Shown: positions 14,914-20,895 of the stretch, piece after piece
How the letters are laid out: each line of letters starts with the position of its first letter
How positions within the stretch are numbered: the stretch's first letter is position 1
Assembly: GCA_002715665.1 (NCBI GenBank)
Contig: PAZO01000005.1
Span: 28,206 to 49,100 of the forward strand
DNA from: Chloroflexota bacterium
GTDB taxonomy: Bacteria; Chloroflexota; Dehalococcoidia; SAR202; GCA-002694895
Length of the DNA stretch: 20,895 bases
Direction of reading: 5' to 3'
Notes under the pieces: model-generated
The model's input: the letters and a program-made list of their open reading frames with translations, nothing else
Databases searched by the model: none
What the model was told of the DNA's origin: nothing
Translations under genes and position numbers: made by a program

Positions 14914-15486
14914 TTAATTAGTTGATTTTTTTAATAGTTCAAGTGTTTTTGCTAATAAATAATCAGTCGGAGGTCTATCTGAAGCAGAACTACCAATGTG
15001 AGACCATAATATTTTTTTGTTTTGATCTACGACAAATGCAGCAGGAGCCGCAACGTTATCTCCTAAAACATTAAAAACTCTCCATTCTTGTGAAATAGTA
15101 AAAGTATTGTCAGATATCATACTGAATTTAGCATCAACATCATTTCTCATTGCATCGGTATTTTCCGTATCGTCTGTGCTTACTGTAATAATATCAATTC
15201 CAAAGCGTTTGAATAAATTATGATTTTGTGACAACTCACCTAGTTGTGCTCTGCAAATACCTCAGAAATAACCTCTGTAAAAAACTATGACTACGGATTG
15301 ATAATTCGCAAGAGATTCATCTATTGCATTATTTAGAGCTGGGTCTACGGAAATCGACTGTGTTAAATCATCAGAGCTATTTTCAGTTGTTTTTTCACTG
15401 CTTGAACAACTAACGATAGTTAGGATACTGATTGAAAACAACAGAATAAATGATAATTTTATAACTCGAATTAAATTTTTAATCAT
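14914..15486 (-). CDS. lipoprotein peroxiredoxin-like selenoprotein (in-frame TGA read as Sec, U-x-x-C)
   Basis: Read through one TGA (15264-15262), the frame gives 190 residues. The N-terminus is a lipoprotein signal with lipobox IVSC (Cys27), then a polar linker. The core VVIVFYRGYF-U-GICRAQL aligns with the FYRGxWCPxCxxQL motif of AhpC/TSA-like peroxiredoxins, with Sec75 exactly on the first catalytic Cys and Cys78 as the resolving partner. Downstream, GIDIITVSTDD, the cis-Pro block APAAFVVD and the HIGSSASDRPPTDYL tail continue the family pattern in frame. A hairpin fitting the bacterial SECIS follows the TGA. Other genes here stop with TGA and encode Trp as TGG, so TGA is not generally recoded. 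The protein would act as a membrane-anchored peroxidase or thiol oxidoreductase outside the cell membrane. It sits seven bases after an ABC-2 permease. A nonsense mutation is the alternative, but an unlikely one. SelB, SelC and SelD are not in the window. Confidence 0.85.
15225..15264 (-). promoter_or_regulatory. candidate bacterial SECIS element
   Basis: Starting at the TGA on the minus strand, ACAACT (15247-15242) pairs perfectly with AGTTGT (15236-15231) around the loop AGGTG (15241-15237). A lower helix TTTG (15257-15254) / CAAA (15228-15225) extends it. The loop begins 20 bases after TGA and has G at its second position followed by GU. This satisfies the usual bacterial SECIS description: spacing of about 16-37 nt, stem of at least four pairs, and G in the first two loop bases. 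The AGGU loop start also resembles that of E. coli fdhF. No folding program was run. Confidence 0.65.
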
Positions 15487-15493
15487 ACTTAGC

Positions 15494-16297
15494 TTAATGT
15501 AAATCTTTGTATTTAAAAGTAATAAAACTTATTGTTATAAATATTATACATAATAATGACATTATAAATACATCAAAGAAATCCATTCCATTTACAATAG
15601 GATTTGAATTTTTATAATAATGAAACACTGAAAAATATTTCATGTTTTTCGTTACGTCAATTAGCGGGCTGATTGCATTCATAAAATGCGATAATATAGC
15701 TATTGTTGCGCTAATTGATAAAGTTTTGGTTTTATTACCTGTAATAGATCCTATAAGCAAAGATAAGCTACCAAAAACCAAACTTAATAATGCTAGATGT
15801 ATGATTGTACCTAGTAACTTTAATCCTTCTAGGTTTAGTGAAAATATATACGAAAAAATTATAAAAGATATAAATATGAATAAACTTACAGAAAATATTT
15901 TAGTGAACATAACAAAAATATTTTGTATTAAATAGCTGTTTCTAGAAATTGAGCTAGACATAATTATCTCAATTGTTTTGTTATTCAATTCTCCTGCTAT
16001 GATACTAGTACCGCTATTTATTCCAATTATTATTAACATTATTGGGCCAAAAACTCCAAATATTTCCAAATTTAAAAAACCAGCAAATGTTGACATATCT
16101 AGTCCATTTTCAGCTCCTAAGAGATTTAATAATTCTTTTGGAAAGCTATCGATTAAATCATTAAATGATTCAAGATTTTCAGAAAAAGAATTGTAAGCGA
16201 AAGAAAGATAAAAGCTTAATGTTAATATCCCTATTAACCAATAAGTTAAATTTATTCTTAAATCTCTTAAATTTTTTAGGTATACATTTTTAAACAT
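15494..16297 (-). CDS. ABC-2 type transporter permease
   Basis: This 267-residue integral membrane protein has a basic, short N-terminal tail leading into helix 1 (LTYWLIGILTLSFYLSFAY, about 17-36). An extracytoplasmic stretch containing FPKELLNLLGAENG follows, then five more helices, the layout of ABC-2/ABC_membrane exporters. The segment SGTSIIAGELNNKTIEIIMSS corresponds to the conserved coupling-helix region that contacts the ATPase. It is encoded 11 bases after the ABC ATPase and seven bases before the selenoprotein lipoprotein. The transporter probably exports a lipid, drug or polymer; no substrate can be assigned. Confidence 0.85.
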   Translation of the reverse strand: MFKNVYLKNLRDLRINLTYWLIGILTLSFYLSFAYNSFSENLESFNDLIDSFPKELLNLLGAENGLDMSTFAGFLNLEIFGVFGPIMLIIIGINSGTSIIAGELNNKTIEIIMSSSISRNSYLIQNIFVMFTKIFSVSLFIFISFIIFSYIFSLNLEGLKLLGTIIHLALLSLVFGSLSLLIGSITGNKTKTLSISATIAILSHFMNAISPLIDVTKNMKYFSVFHYYKNSNPIVNGMDFFDVFIMSLLCIIFITISFITFKYKDLH

Positions 16298-16308
16298 AGT
16301 TTGATCAT

Positions 16309-17196
16309 TTAATAATAAGTAAGAAAAATTTCTTCTAAATCTGATTCTAAAATTCTGATGTTTATAACAGTAAATTTTGAAATGGTTTTGACCATATCAT
16401 CTACATTTCCTTTTATTGAAAATGTACAACTATTATCTTTAATTTTCAAATTTGATATCCCTTTTATTGTGGATAAATTGCTTTTTAGTGGTTTTTGATC
16501 AAAAGTGATTTCATACTTTTTTATAGATTTATTTTTTAGTTCAGCAATCTTTTCAGAAGCAATTAATTCTCCGTTTTTGATAACGCCAACTTTTTCACAT
16601 AAATCTTCAATTTCATTTAATATATGAGATGATAAAAGAATGCTACATCCTAATTTATTATGCTCTTTTATTATATTTTGAAATTCGTGTTGCTTAAGAG
16701 GATCTAACCCGGTAGTAGGTTCATCTAAAATAGCAATCATTGGATTATTCATAAATGTTTGTATAATTCCTATTTTCTGCTTATTACCTTTGGATAATTC
16801 ATTTATTTTTTTACTAAGGTCAAGATCAAGTTGTTCTGCAAGTTTTTGTATGTTGTTTTGTTTAGCATTTCTTAAATTGCTTATGTATGACAGGTATTGA
16901 TTCCCATTCAAATTAGAATACATTTCATACTCACCAGGTAAATAACTTATATTAGCTTTTTCATTTTGAGACAAATTATCTTTTCCGAAAATTTTAGTGC
17001 TTCCAGAATCTGGTGTAATCAAATTTAACATGGATCTAATTGTTGTTGTTTTTCCTGCACCATTAGGCCCCATTAATCCATATATTTCACCTTGATTAAT
17101 CTGAAAAGAAATTTTATTTATACCTTTGTTTTTACCATAGAATTTAGTAAGATCTTTTACCTCAACAATTTTTTTGTTTTTAAGATTTGTATTCAT
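16309..17196 (-). CDS. ABC transporter ATP-binding protein (CcmA/NatA type)
   Basis: This 295-residue ATPase has Walker A GPNGAGKTTT, a Q-loop region ending YLPGEYEMY, signature LSKGNKQKIG, Walker B MIAILDEPTTGLDP and the H-loop ILLSSHILNE. An extra C-terminal domain of about 70 residues (from about 225) is usual in ABC-2 exporter ATPases. In the signature, KGN replaces the common SGG, as in many members of this subfamily. It energises the adjacent permease. The start ATG 17196 has only a weak ribosome-binding site. It heads the run ATPase, permease, selenoprotein, RDD protein, dienelactone hydrolase and diverges from the nadX-like gene across 57 bases. Confidence 0.92.
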   Translation of the reverse strand: MNTNLKNKKIVEVKDLTKFYGKNKGINKISFQINQGEIYGLMGPNGAGKTTTIRSMLNLITPDSGSTKIFGKDNLSQNEKANISYLPGEYEMYSNLNGNQYLSYISNLRNAKQNNIQKLAEQLDLDLSKKINELSKGNKQKIGIIQTFMNNPMIAILDEPTTGLDPLKQHEFQNIIKEHNKLGCSILLSSHILNEIEDLCEKVGVIKNGELIASEKIAELKNKSIKKYEITFDQKPLKSNLSTIKGISNLKIKDNSCTFSIKGNVDDMVKTISKFTVINIRILESDLEEIFLTYY

Positions 17197-17253
17197 ATGT
17201 AGACATGCATTAAAATTGTTTTGATAATAACATAATGATTATAGGGTGTACAC

Positions 17254-18051
17254 TTGAAAAAAATTAATTTGGCATTTATTGGTTGTGGTGCTATCTGTAC
17301 GCAGATTATTCAGTATTTAAATGAAAATTTACCAAATAAATTTGATATAAAAATAATTATTGACAACAATATTAATCGCACAAAAAAGAAATGTGATAAT
17401 TGGAATATTAAACCTGTAATTTCAGATCAATTTACTGATTATTTAGTACAAAATGATATAGATTTAGTTATAGAATCTGCATCCGTAAATTCAGTAAAAA
17501 ATTATGCTATAGAAATATTGAGCAAATCAGACCTTTTAATTGCTTCAGTAGGAGCATTGGCAGATGAGAAATTTTATTCTGAATTATTATCTAAATCAGT
17601 CGAATATAATAATAAATTGATTATTCCACATGGAGCTATAGGAGGCCTTGACGCAATCGGAGCAGTAAAAAATTCGATTTCATTTATCAAAATCACAACA
17701 ACCAAATCCCCTGAAAGTCTTATTGGATCAGAGGGTTTTAAAAAATATGAAAATCACAATTTTAAAGATAAAAAGCTAATCTTTAAAGGATCTGCAAAAG
17801 AAGCTATTTCTTTATTTCCTAAAAATTTAAATGTTGCTGTAACTTTAAGCTTATACGGAGTTGGAACTCAAGATACTAATGTTGAATTAATAGTTGATCC
17901 TAATATTAAAACTAATAAACACTCAATATATCTTGAAGGTGACTTTGGTACAATGAACTTTGATTTCTCTCTAAACCAATCTTTAACAAATCCAAAAACA
18001 AGCGCACTAGCAGCTTTATCTATAATTAAATCTTTAGAGGATTACAAATGA
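17254..18051 (+). CDS. nadX: L-aspartate dehydrogenase
   Basis: This 265-residue protein is initiated at TTG 17254, five bases after an AGGGTG ribosome-binding site. The N-terminal Rossmann motif LAFIGCGAICTQI binds NAD(P). The C-terminal catalytic domain shows IIPHGAIGGLDAIGA, the FPKNLNVAVTLSLYG block and the terminal NPKTSALAALSII, all typical of aspartate dehydrogenase. The enzyme oxidises L-aspartate to iminoaspartate, which NadA condenses to quinolinate for NAD synthesis; it is the oxygen-independent alternative to NadB. Some homologs work as aspartate or amino-acid dehydrogenases in catabolism. No nadA or nadC lies nearby. Its TGA stop overlaps the next ATG, so the small membrane protein is probably coupled to it. 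Confidence 0.85.
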   Translation: MKKINLAFIGCGAICTQIIQYLNENLPNKFDIKIIIDNNINRTKKKCDNWNIKPVISDQFTDYLVQNDIDLVIESASVNSVKNYAIEILSKSDLLIASVGALADEKFYSELLSKSVEYNNKLIIPHGAIGGLDAIGAVKNSISFIKITTTKSPESLIGSEGFKKYENHNFKDKKLIFKGSAKEAISLFPKNLNVAVTLSLYGVGTQDTNVELIVDPNIKTNKHSIYLEGDFGTMNFDFSLNQSLTNPKTSALAALSIIKSLEDYK

Positions 18052-18353
18052 ATTTTATTGTGCAATATGTAAAAGGCGAACTCAAACTAAAATTTTCATT
18101 TCTTATATTTGTTGTTGGCATTATTATTACTGAATTTATTAATCAAACTTTAGTTTCTTCTCTTGGCTTAAGTTTTTTTAAATGGATCGCATTTGGTTTT
18201 GTATTTTGGCTTATACTAGGAAGTTATAAATCAACCCAAATATTCATAAATGCAAATAGGGGACCAATAAAAAAACGATTACACGCTCTTGCATTTAAAA
18301 GTTTTATTATGGTTTATGCAGTTTTCTATTATCTAATTTTTTTTAGAAGTTAA
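18048..18353 (+). CDS. small membrane protein of unknown function
   Basis: This 101-residue protein has three predicted membrane segments (about 16-33, 39-59 and 82-98) separated by short loops, with a basic loop NRGPIKKRLHA before the last helix. No family is recognised. The ATG overlaps the nadX-like stop (ATGA), and the stop shares a TTAA with the convergent DUF1737 gene, which together support it as a real gene. Nothing beyond membrane location can be said. Confidence 0.6.
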   Translation: MNFIVQYVKGELKLKFSFLIFVVGIIITEFINQTLVSSLGLSFFKWIAFGFVFWLILGSYKSTQIFINANRGPIKKRLHALAFKSFIMVYAVFYYLIFFRS

Positions 18354-18532
18354 TTTTTATTTCTTCTTACTACTGCCTGACCCACAATCCTATTATTTTT
18401 CCAAGAAGAATCGGTATGCATTATTGGAGAACCGTATAATTCCCAACCCTTATTCAAAAATTCTGTAACTCTATCACAAAATTCACTATTATCTTCTCCT
18501 GTAAGGAGTTTGTATTCTACTATGTCATTCAT
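18350..18532 (-). CDS. DUF1737 domain protein
   Basis: This 60-residue protein matches the DUF1737 pattern: EYKLLTGEDNSEFCDRVTEF, then NKGWELYGSPIM and the ending GQAVVRRNK. A strong AAGGAG ribosome-binding site lies six bases before the ATG. It follows the cupin gene by 13 bases, so the two are probably co-transcribed. These short single-domain proteins are widespread in marine and soil bacteria; their biochemical role is not known. Confidence 0.8.
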   Translation of the reverse strand: MNDIVEYKLLTGEDNSEFCDRVTEFLNKGWELYGSPIMHTDSSWKNNRIVGQAVVRRNKN

Positions 18533-18545
18533 ATCTAACTCCTTA

Positions 18546-18887
18546 TTAGTCTAATTTTAAAAATGAACTAAAATCAGGTGATGGTGATTTTATTTCGACA
18601 AATACTGTATCTTCTATGGCTTTGATCATATGTTTTTGTCCTATAGGATTAACCCATGTGTCACCTGGTCCTAATATTGATGATTTACCATCTCCTATTA
18701 CGTCTAGTTTTCCACTGATAATTACTCCCAAAGATTCATGTTCATGAGTATGAAGAGGTGTTTCTGAACCTGTAGTTAACTTCATTTTAATGGCGCTCAT
18801 ATGATGTGCTTCTTCTTGTATTTTTAAATAAAGATCTCCATTAATTTGATTCCCTTCTAAATTTGTTAATTTTTTATACTCTGTCAT
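18546..18887 (-). CDS. cupin domain protein
   Basis: This is a 113-residue single-cupin protein. The GGAAGG ribosome-binding site four bases before ATG 18887 decides the start; the longer frame to 18929 runs into the tRNA-Leu gene and is rejected. Cupin motif 1 is PLHTHEHESLGVIISGKLDV, giving metal ligands His, His and probably Glu; motif 2 around NPIGQKHMIKAIED supplies the last His. Small cupins of this kind bind a metal and act as sugar or amino-acid-derivative dioxygenases, isomerases or binding proteins; the exact role is open. It follows the tRNA 3' end by 17 bases, leaving no room for a separate promoter, so it is probably expressed from the tRNA transcript. Confidence 0.82.
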   Translation of the reverse strand: MTEYKKLTNLEGNQINGDLYLKIQEEAHHMSAIKMKLTTGSETPLHTHEHESLGVIISGKLDVIGDGKSSILGPGDTWVNPIGQKHMIKAIEDTVFVEIKSPSPDFSSFLKLD

Positions 18888-18904
18888 TTTACCTTCCTTT
18901 TTTA

Positions 18905-18988
18905 TGCCGAAGGTGAGATTCGAACTCACACAGGGTTTACCCCTACTGGTTTTTGAAACCAGCGTGTCTACCGTTCCACCACTTCGGC
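18905..18988 (-). tRNA. tRNA-Leu (anticodon CAA)
   Basis: The 84-base gene folds as a class II tRNA. The acceptor strands GCCGAAG and CTTCGGC pair perfectly, with A as discriminator. The anticodon arm is CTGGT-TTCAAAA-ACCAG, giving CAA, which reads UUG leucine codons. A long variable arm (GGGG-TAAA-CCCT type) and a T-arm GTGAG-TTCGAAT-CTCAC follow. The 3' CCA is not encoded. TrmL, encoded at 6514-6978, modifies position 34 of this type of isoacceptor. Confidence 0.96.
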
Positions 18989-19008
18989 TTGAAAATATCG
19001 AGTTAGAT

Positions 19009-19014
19009 ATTATA
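19009..19014 (-). promoter_or_regulatory. -10 box of candidate tRNA-Leu promoter
   Basis: A perfect TATAAT on the minus strand ends 20 bases before the tRNA 5' end, which would give a leader of about 13 bases. A -35 match at 17 bases spacing (TATTAT, 19037-19032) is weak. The position, just after the FMN reductase stop, is right for a promoter of the tRNA-cupin-DUF1737 unit. Confidence 0.5.
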
Positions 19015-19037
19015 ACTAATATTCCGACAAAATAATA

Positions 19038-19577
19038 TTAAAAGGTAATTTTATCAAGAATAGTTTCTACACTTTTTTCTATTAAAAATTCTAGATCTTC
19101 ATCTATCAAATTTCCATCAGTGTCTAATTTTTTGTTTATAGATGATACTAATATTCTTGGCTGACTTAGAACATTAACCCCCAAACCAAATAGTAATTGA
19201 TTTAAGTGTGTATAACCTAATAGTGTGCCTGACATACCTGGAGTGCATCCTATAACTAAAGCATTTTTATTTGGTAAAACTTGGGGAGATCTTGATAACC
19301 AATCAACTATGTTTTTCATCACACCCGAATAAGATCCATTATAAGCAGGAGAAGAAAAAATAATCAGGTCAGATTTTTGTATTTTTGATTTAGCTTGTAT
19401 TACATCTTCGGGTGTTTTAATAGATTCAATATCTGCATTGTACAAGGGAAAGTTCGACACATTTATTATTTCAGTATTTATTTTTTTATTTTTTGCGATT
19501 TTATTTAAAACAATTTTTAGAAGAATGTTATTCCAAGAGTTTTTTCTCAAACTTCCGCAAATTCCTGATATTTTCAT
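19038..19577 (-). CDS. NADPH-dependent FMN reductase family protein
   Basis: This 179-residue flavodoxin-fold protein starts MKISGICGSLRKNSWN, whose GSLRxxSxN loop binds the FMN phosphate. The second signature, SSPAYNGSYSGVMKNIVDWLSR (from about residue 75), contacts the isoalloxazine ring; GCTPGMSGTLLG is the third flavin loop. Length is normal for the family, which includes azoreductases, chromate and quinone reductases and FMN suppliers. It is cytoplasmic. A TAGGAT ribosome-binding site lies eight bases before the ATG. It diverges from the serine hydrolase gene and is followed by the tRNA-Leu promoter region. The physiological acceptor cannot be named. Confidence 0.88.
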   Translation of the reverse strand: MKISGICGSLRKNSWNNILLKIVLNKIAKNKKINTEIINVSNFPLYNADIESIKTPEDVIQAKSKIQKSDLIIFSSPAYNGSYSGVMKNIVDWLSRSPQVLPNKNALVIGCTPGMSGTLLGYTHLNQLLFGLGVNVLSQPRILVSSINKKLDTDGNLIDEDLEFLIEKSVETILDKITF

Positions 19578-19639
19578 GATTGTATCCTATTAGTATTATA
19601 TTTAGAGTAAAGCTATTAAAAATCAATAACAAATATATT

Positions 19640-20752
19640 ATGTCACAAATATACTATCCTGATCGAGAAAATTGGGTAAGAAAAGACCCTCAATCTTTAC
19701 AAATTAATAATAATTTATTATTAAAAGCAATCGAATATTCTAAAGAAAATGAAAATAAATTATCCATTGAAAATATGCAAATGTTTACTCGGACTGCTTC
19801 TGATACTAAAGAACCTCATGATGAAGTTCTTGGTCCTGTAAAAGAAAGAGGAGATCTTACTGGTCTTATAATTAAAAATGGATACATTATTGCTGAATGG
19901 GGTGATCCTGAAAGAGTAGACATGACATTTAGCGTAACTAAAACATTTTTATCAACAACTGTGGGTCTAGCTTACGATGATGGATTGATCTCTGATTTAA
20001 ACGAGAAAGTATATAAATTTATGGATGGAGAACATTTTGAAGATCCTCATAATCGATTGATAACCTGGGATCATTTGCTCAGGCAAACAAGTGAATGGAA
20101 AGGAAATTTATGGTCTAAACCTGACTGGGCTGATAGGCCTCCCTCAAATATTCCTTTTGACAAATTAGACTCTCAGAAATATTCTGATCCTGGTACTAAA
20201 TATAAATATAATGACGTTAGAGTTAATTTACTTGCTTTGTTAGCTGCCAATGTTTGGAAAGATTCTCTACCAAACATTTTAAAAAGTAGAGTTATGGATC
20301 CTATTGGAGCTTCTGAAACTTGGAAATGGCACGGATATGCTAACTCTTGGATAGATATAAATAACAAAAAAATCCAATCCGTTAGTGGTGGAGGCCATTG
20401 GGGTGGAGGAATGTTTATTAATGCAATGGATCAAGCCCGATTTGGATATTTATTTTTAAGAAATGGGATTTGGGACAATAACGTAATAATTTCTAAAGAT
20501 TGGATCAATAAAGCTTCCTCACCTGGAGAATTAAATCATTCTTATGGATATATGAACTGGTTTTTAAATTCCAATTTAGAAGGTACAGAAAAGCAAATAA
20601 CGAATGCGCCAAAGAATGCAGTTTATTTTAGTGGATTAGGTTCAAACATTATTTATATTGACTGGGAGAATGATTTAGTGGTAGTAGTTAGATGGATTAA
20701 ATCAGACGCATTACCCGGATTTATTGACTTGATACTAAAAGCTATTAATTAA
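19640..20752 (+). CDS. serine hydrolase of the class C beta-lactamase-related family
   Basis: This protein is 370 residues from ATG 19640; 20 residues further upstream in the same frame (from 19580) have no family similarity. The SxxK catalytic pair is Ser98/Lys101 in MTFSVTKTFLSTTVG. The second motif, usually YxN, is KYKYNDVRVNLLAL (Tyr190-Asn191), a variant common in environmental homologs. The third box is GGGHWGGGM, equivalent to HxG/KTG. No signal peptide is evident, so it is probably a cytoplasmic esterase, amidase or peptidase rather than an antibiotic-degrading enzyme. It faces the Sel1-repeat gene convergently with ten bases between the stops. Confidence 0.85.
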   Translation: MSQIYYPDRENWVRKDPQSLQINNNLLLKAIEYSKENENKLSIENMQMFTRTASDTKEPHDEVLGPVKERGDLTGLIIKNGYIIAEWGDPERVDMTFSVTKTFLSTTVGLAYDDGLISDLNEKVYKFMDGEHFEDPHNRLITWDHLLRQTSEWKGNLWSKPDWADRPPSNIPFDKLDSQKYSDPGTKYKYNDVRVNLLALLAANVWKDSLPNILKSRVMDPIGASETWKWHGYANSWIDINNKKIQSVSGGGHWGGGMFINAMDQARFGYLFLRNGIWDNNVIISKDWINKASSPGELNHSYGYMNWFLNSNLEGTEKQITNAPKNAVYFSGLGSNIIYIDWENDLVVVVRWIKSDALPGFIDLILKAIN

Positions 20753-20762
20753 AATTTAATAT

Positions 20763-20895
20763 TTAATTTATAATCAATTCAGATAATCTTTTGTCATCTC
20801 TTCCGTATATATAACTTTGTGCTAAATCAATATTTGTTGCACTTGTTAGATTTCCATTTTCATGAGCTAACTTAAACCATTCTAAAGATTTTTTA
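20763..20895 (-). CDS. C-terminal end of a Sel1-repeat protein (partial)
   Basis: A frame enters from the right window edge and stops with TAA at 20765-20763, giving 43 residues. SLEWFKLAHENGNLTSATNI followed by LAQSYIYGRDD fits the Sel1-like repeat pattern (alpha-helical, WxxxAAxxGxxxAxxxLGxxYxxG). The rest of the protein lies outside the window, so repeat number, location and role are unknown; the family usually scaffolds protein-protein contacts. Confidence 0.62.
   Translation of the reverse strand, partial: KKSLEWFKLAHENGNLTSATNIDLAQSYIYGRDDKRLSELIIN

Noticed and set aside
14914..15234. Separate gene starting at TTG 15234
   Set aside because: It lacks the catalytic half of the peroxiredoxin fold and is exactly in frame with the upstream lipoprotein portion through a single TGA, so it is the second half of one gene.
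15262..15264. TGA as a plain nonsense mutation, or TGA read as Trp throughout
   Set aside because: The codon falls on the catalytic Cys position, a SECIS-like hairpin follows, and the downstream frame is intact. Several other genes in the window end in TGA and encode Trp as TGG.
18888..18929. N-terminal extension of the cupin protein
   Set aside because: It overlaps the tRNA-Leu 3' end, and the strong ribosome-binding site belongs to ATG 18887.
1..20895. CRISPR arrays, insertion sequences, prophage or integrase signatures
   Set aside because: No spaced direct repeats, transposase motifs or terminal inverted repeats with target duplications were seen on reading both strands.

Overview
The window is AT-rich (roughly 30% G+C by eye) and very gene-dense, with no mobile element, CRISPR array or rRNA. 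The gene content suggests a free-living, probably marine bacterium. It includes a reductive-dehalogenase-family protein, a D-aminoacylase-type amidohydrolase, an amidase, dienelactone hydrolase, a class-C beta-lactamase-fold hydrolase and DUF1737. A low-GC Chloroflexota/Dehalococcoidia lineage (SAR202-like) would fit, but that is inference; no phylogenetic marker is present. Streamlining is visible: most genes in a strand run are 0-12 nt apart, and three convergent pairs overlap at their stop codons.

Left part (1-4749, minus strand): a tight five-gene run reads leftward. Its order is a SelA/DgaE-like PLP enzyme, a divergent YchF-like protein that has lost a core GTPase motif, a YeiH-type putative anion exporter, a corrinoid/Fe-S reductive-dehalogenase-like protein, and a D-cysteine desulfhydrase/ACC-deaminase-family PLP enzyme cut by the window edge. 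A plausible promoter and a perfect 20-bp palindrome sit in front of the run. Beyond them, next to the end of the amidase gene, is an 18-bp hairpin whose arms are themselves interrupted palindromes. I do not recognise the combination as a described pathway.

Middle (5025-13668): a TrmL tRNA methyltransferase-amidase pair reads leftward and an N-acyl-D-amino-acid deacylase reads rightward. Next comes a MacAB-like export operon (small zinc-ribbon protein, very large adaptor, ATPase, FtsX/MacB permease, DUF5666 protein), diverging from a small Smr-like gene.

Right part (13661-20895): a five-gene minus-strand run holds an ABC-2 type ATPase and permease, a lipoprotein peroxiredoxin-like gene, a zinc-ribbon/RDD membrane protein and a dienelactone hydrolase. 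The peroxiredoxin-like gene is the most striking feature of the window. It carries an in-frame TGA exactly where the family has its catalytic Cys, giving a U-x-x-C motif. A SECIS-like hairpin follows, so it is very probably a selenoprotein that a standard gene caller would split in two. Then come NadX-like aspartate dehydrogenase with a small membrane protein, a tRNA-Leu(CAA)-cupin-DUF1737 unit, an FMN reductase, a serine hydrolase, and the C-terminal end of a Sel1-repeat protein at the right edge.
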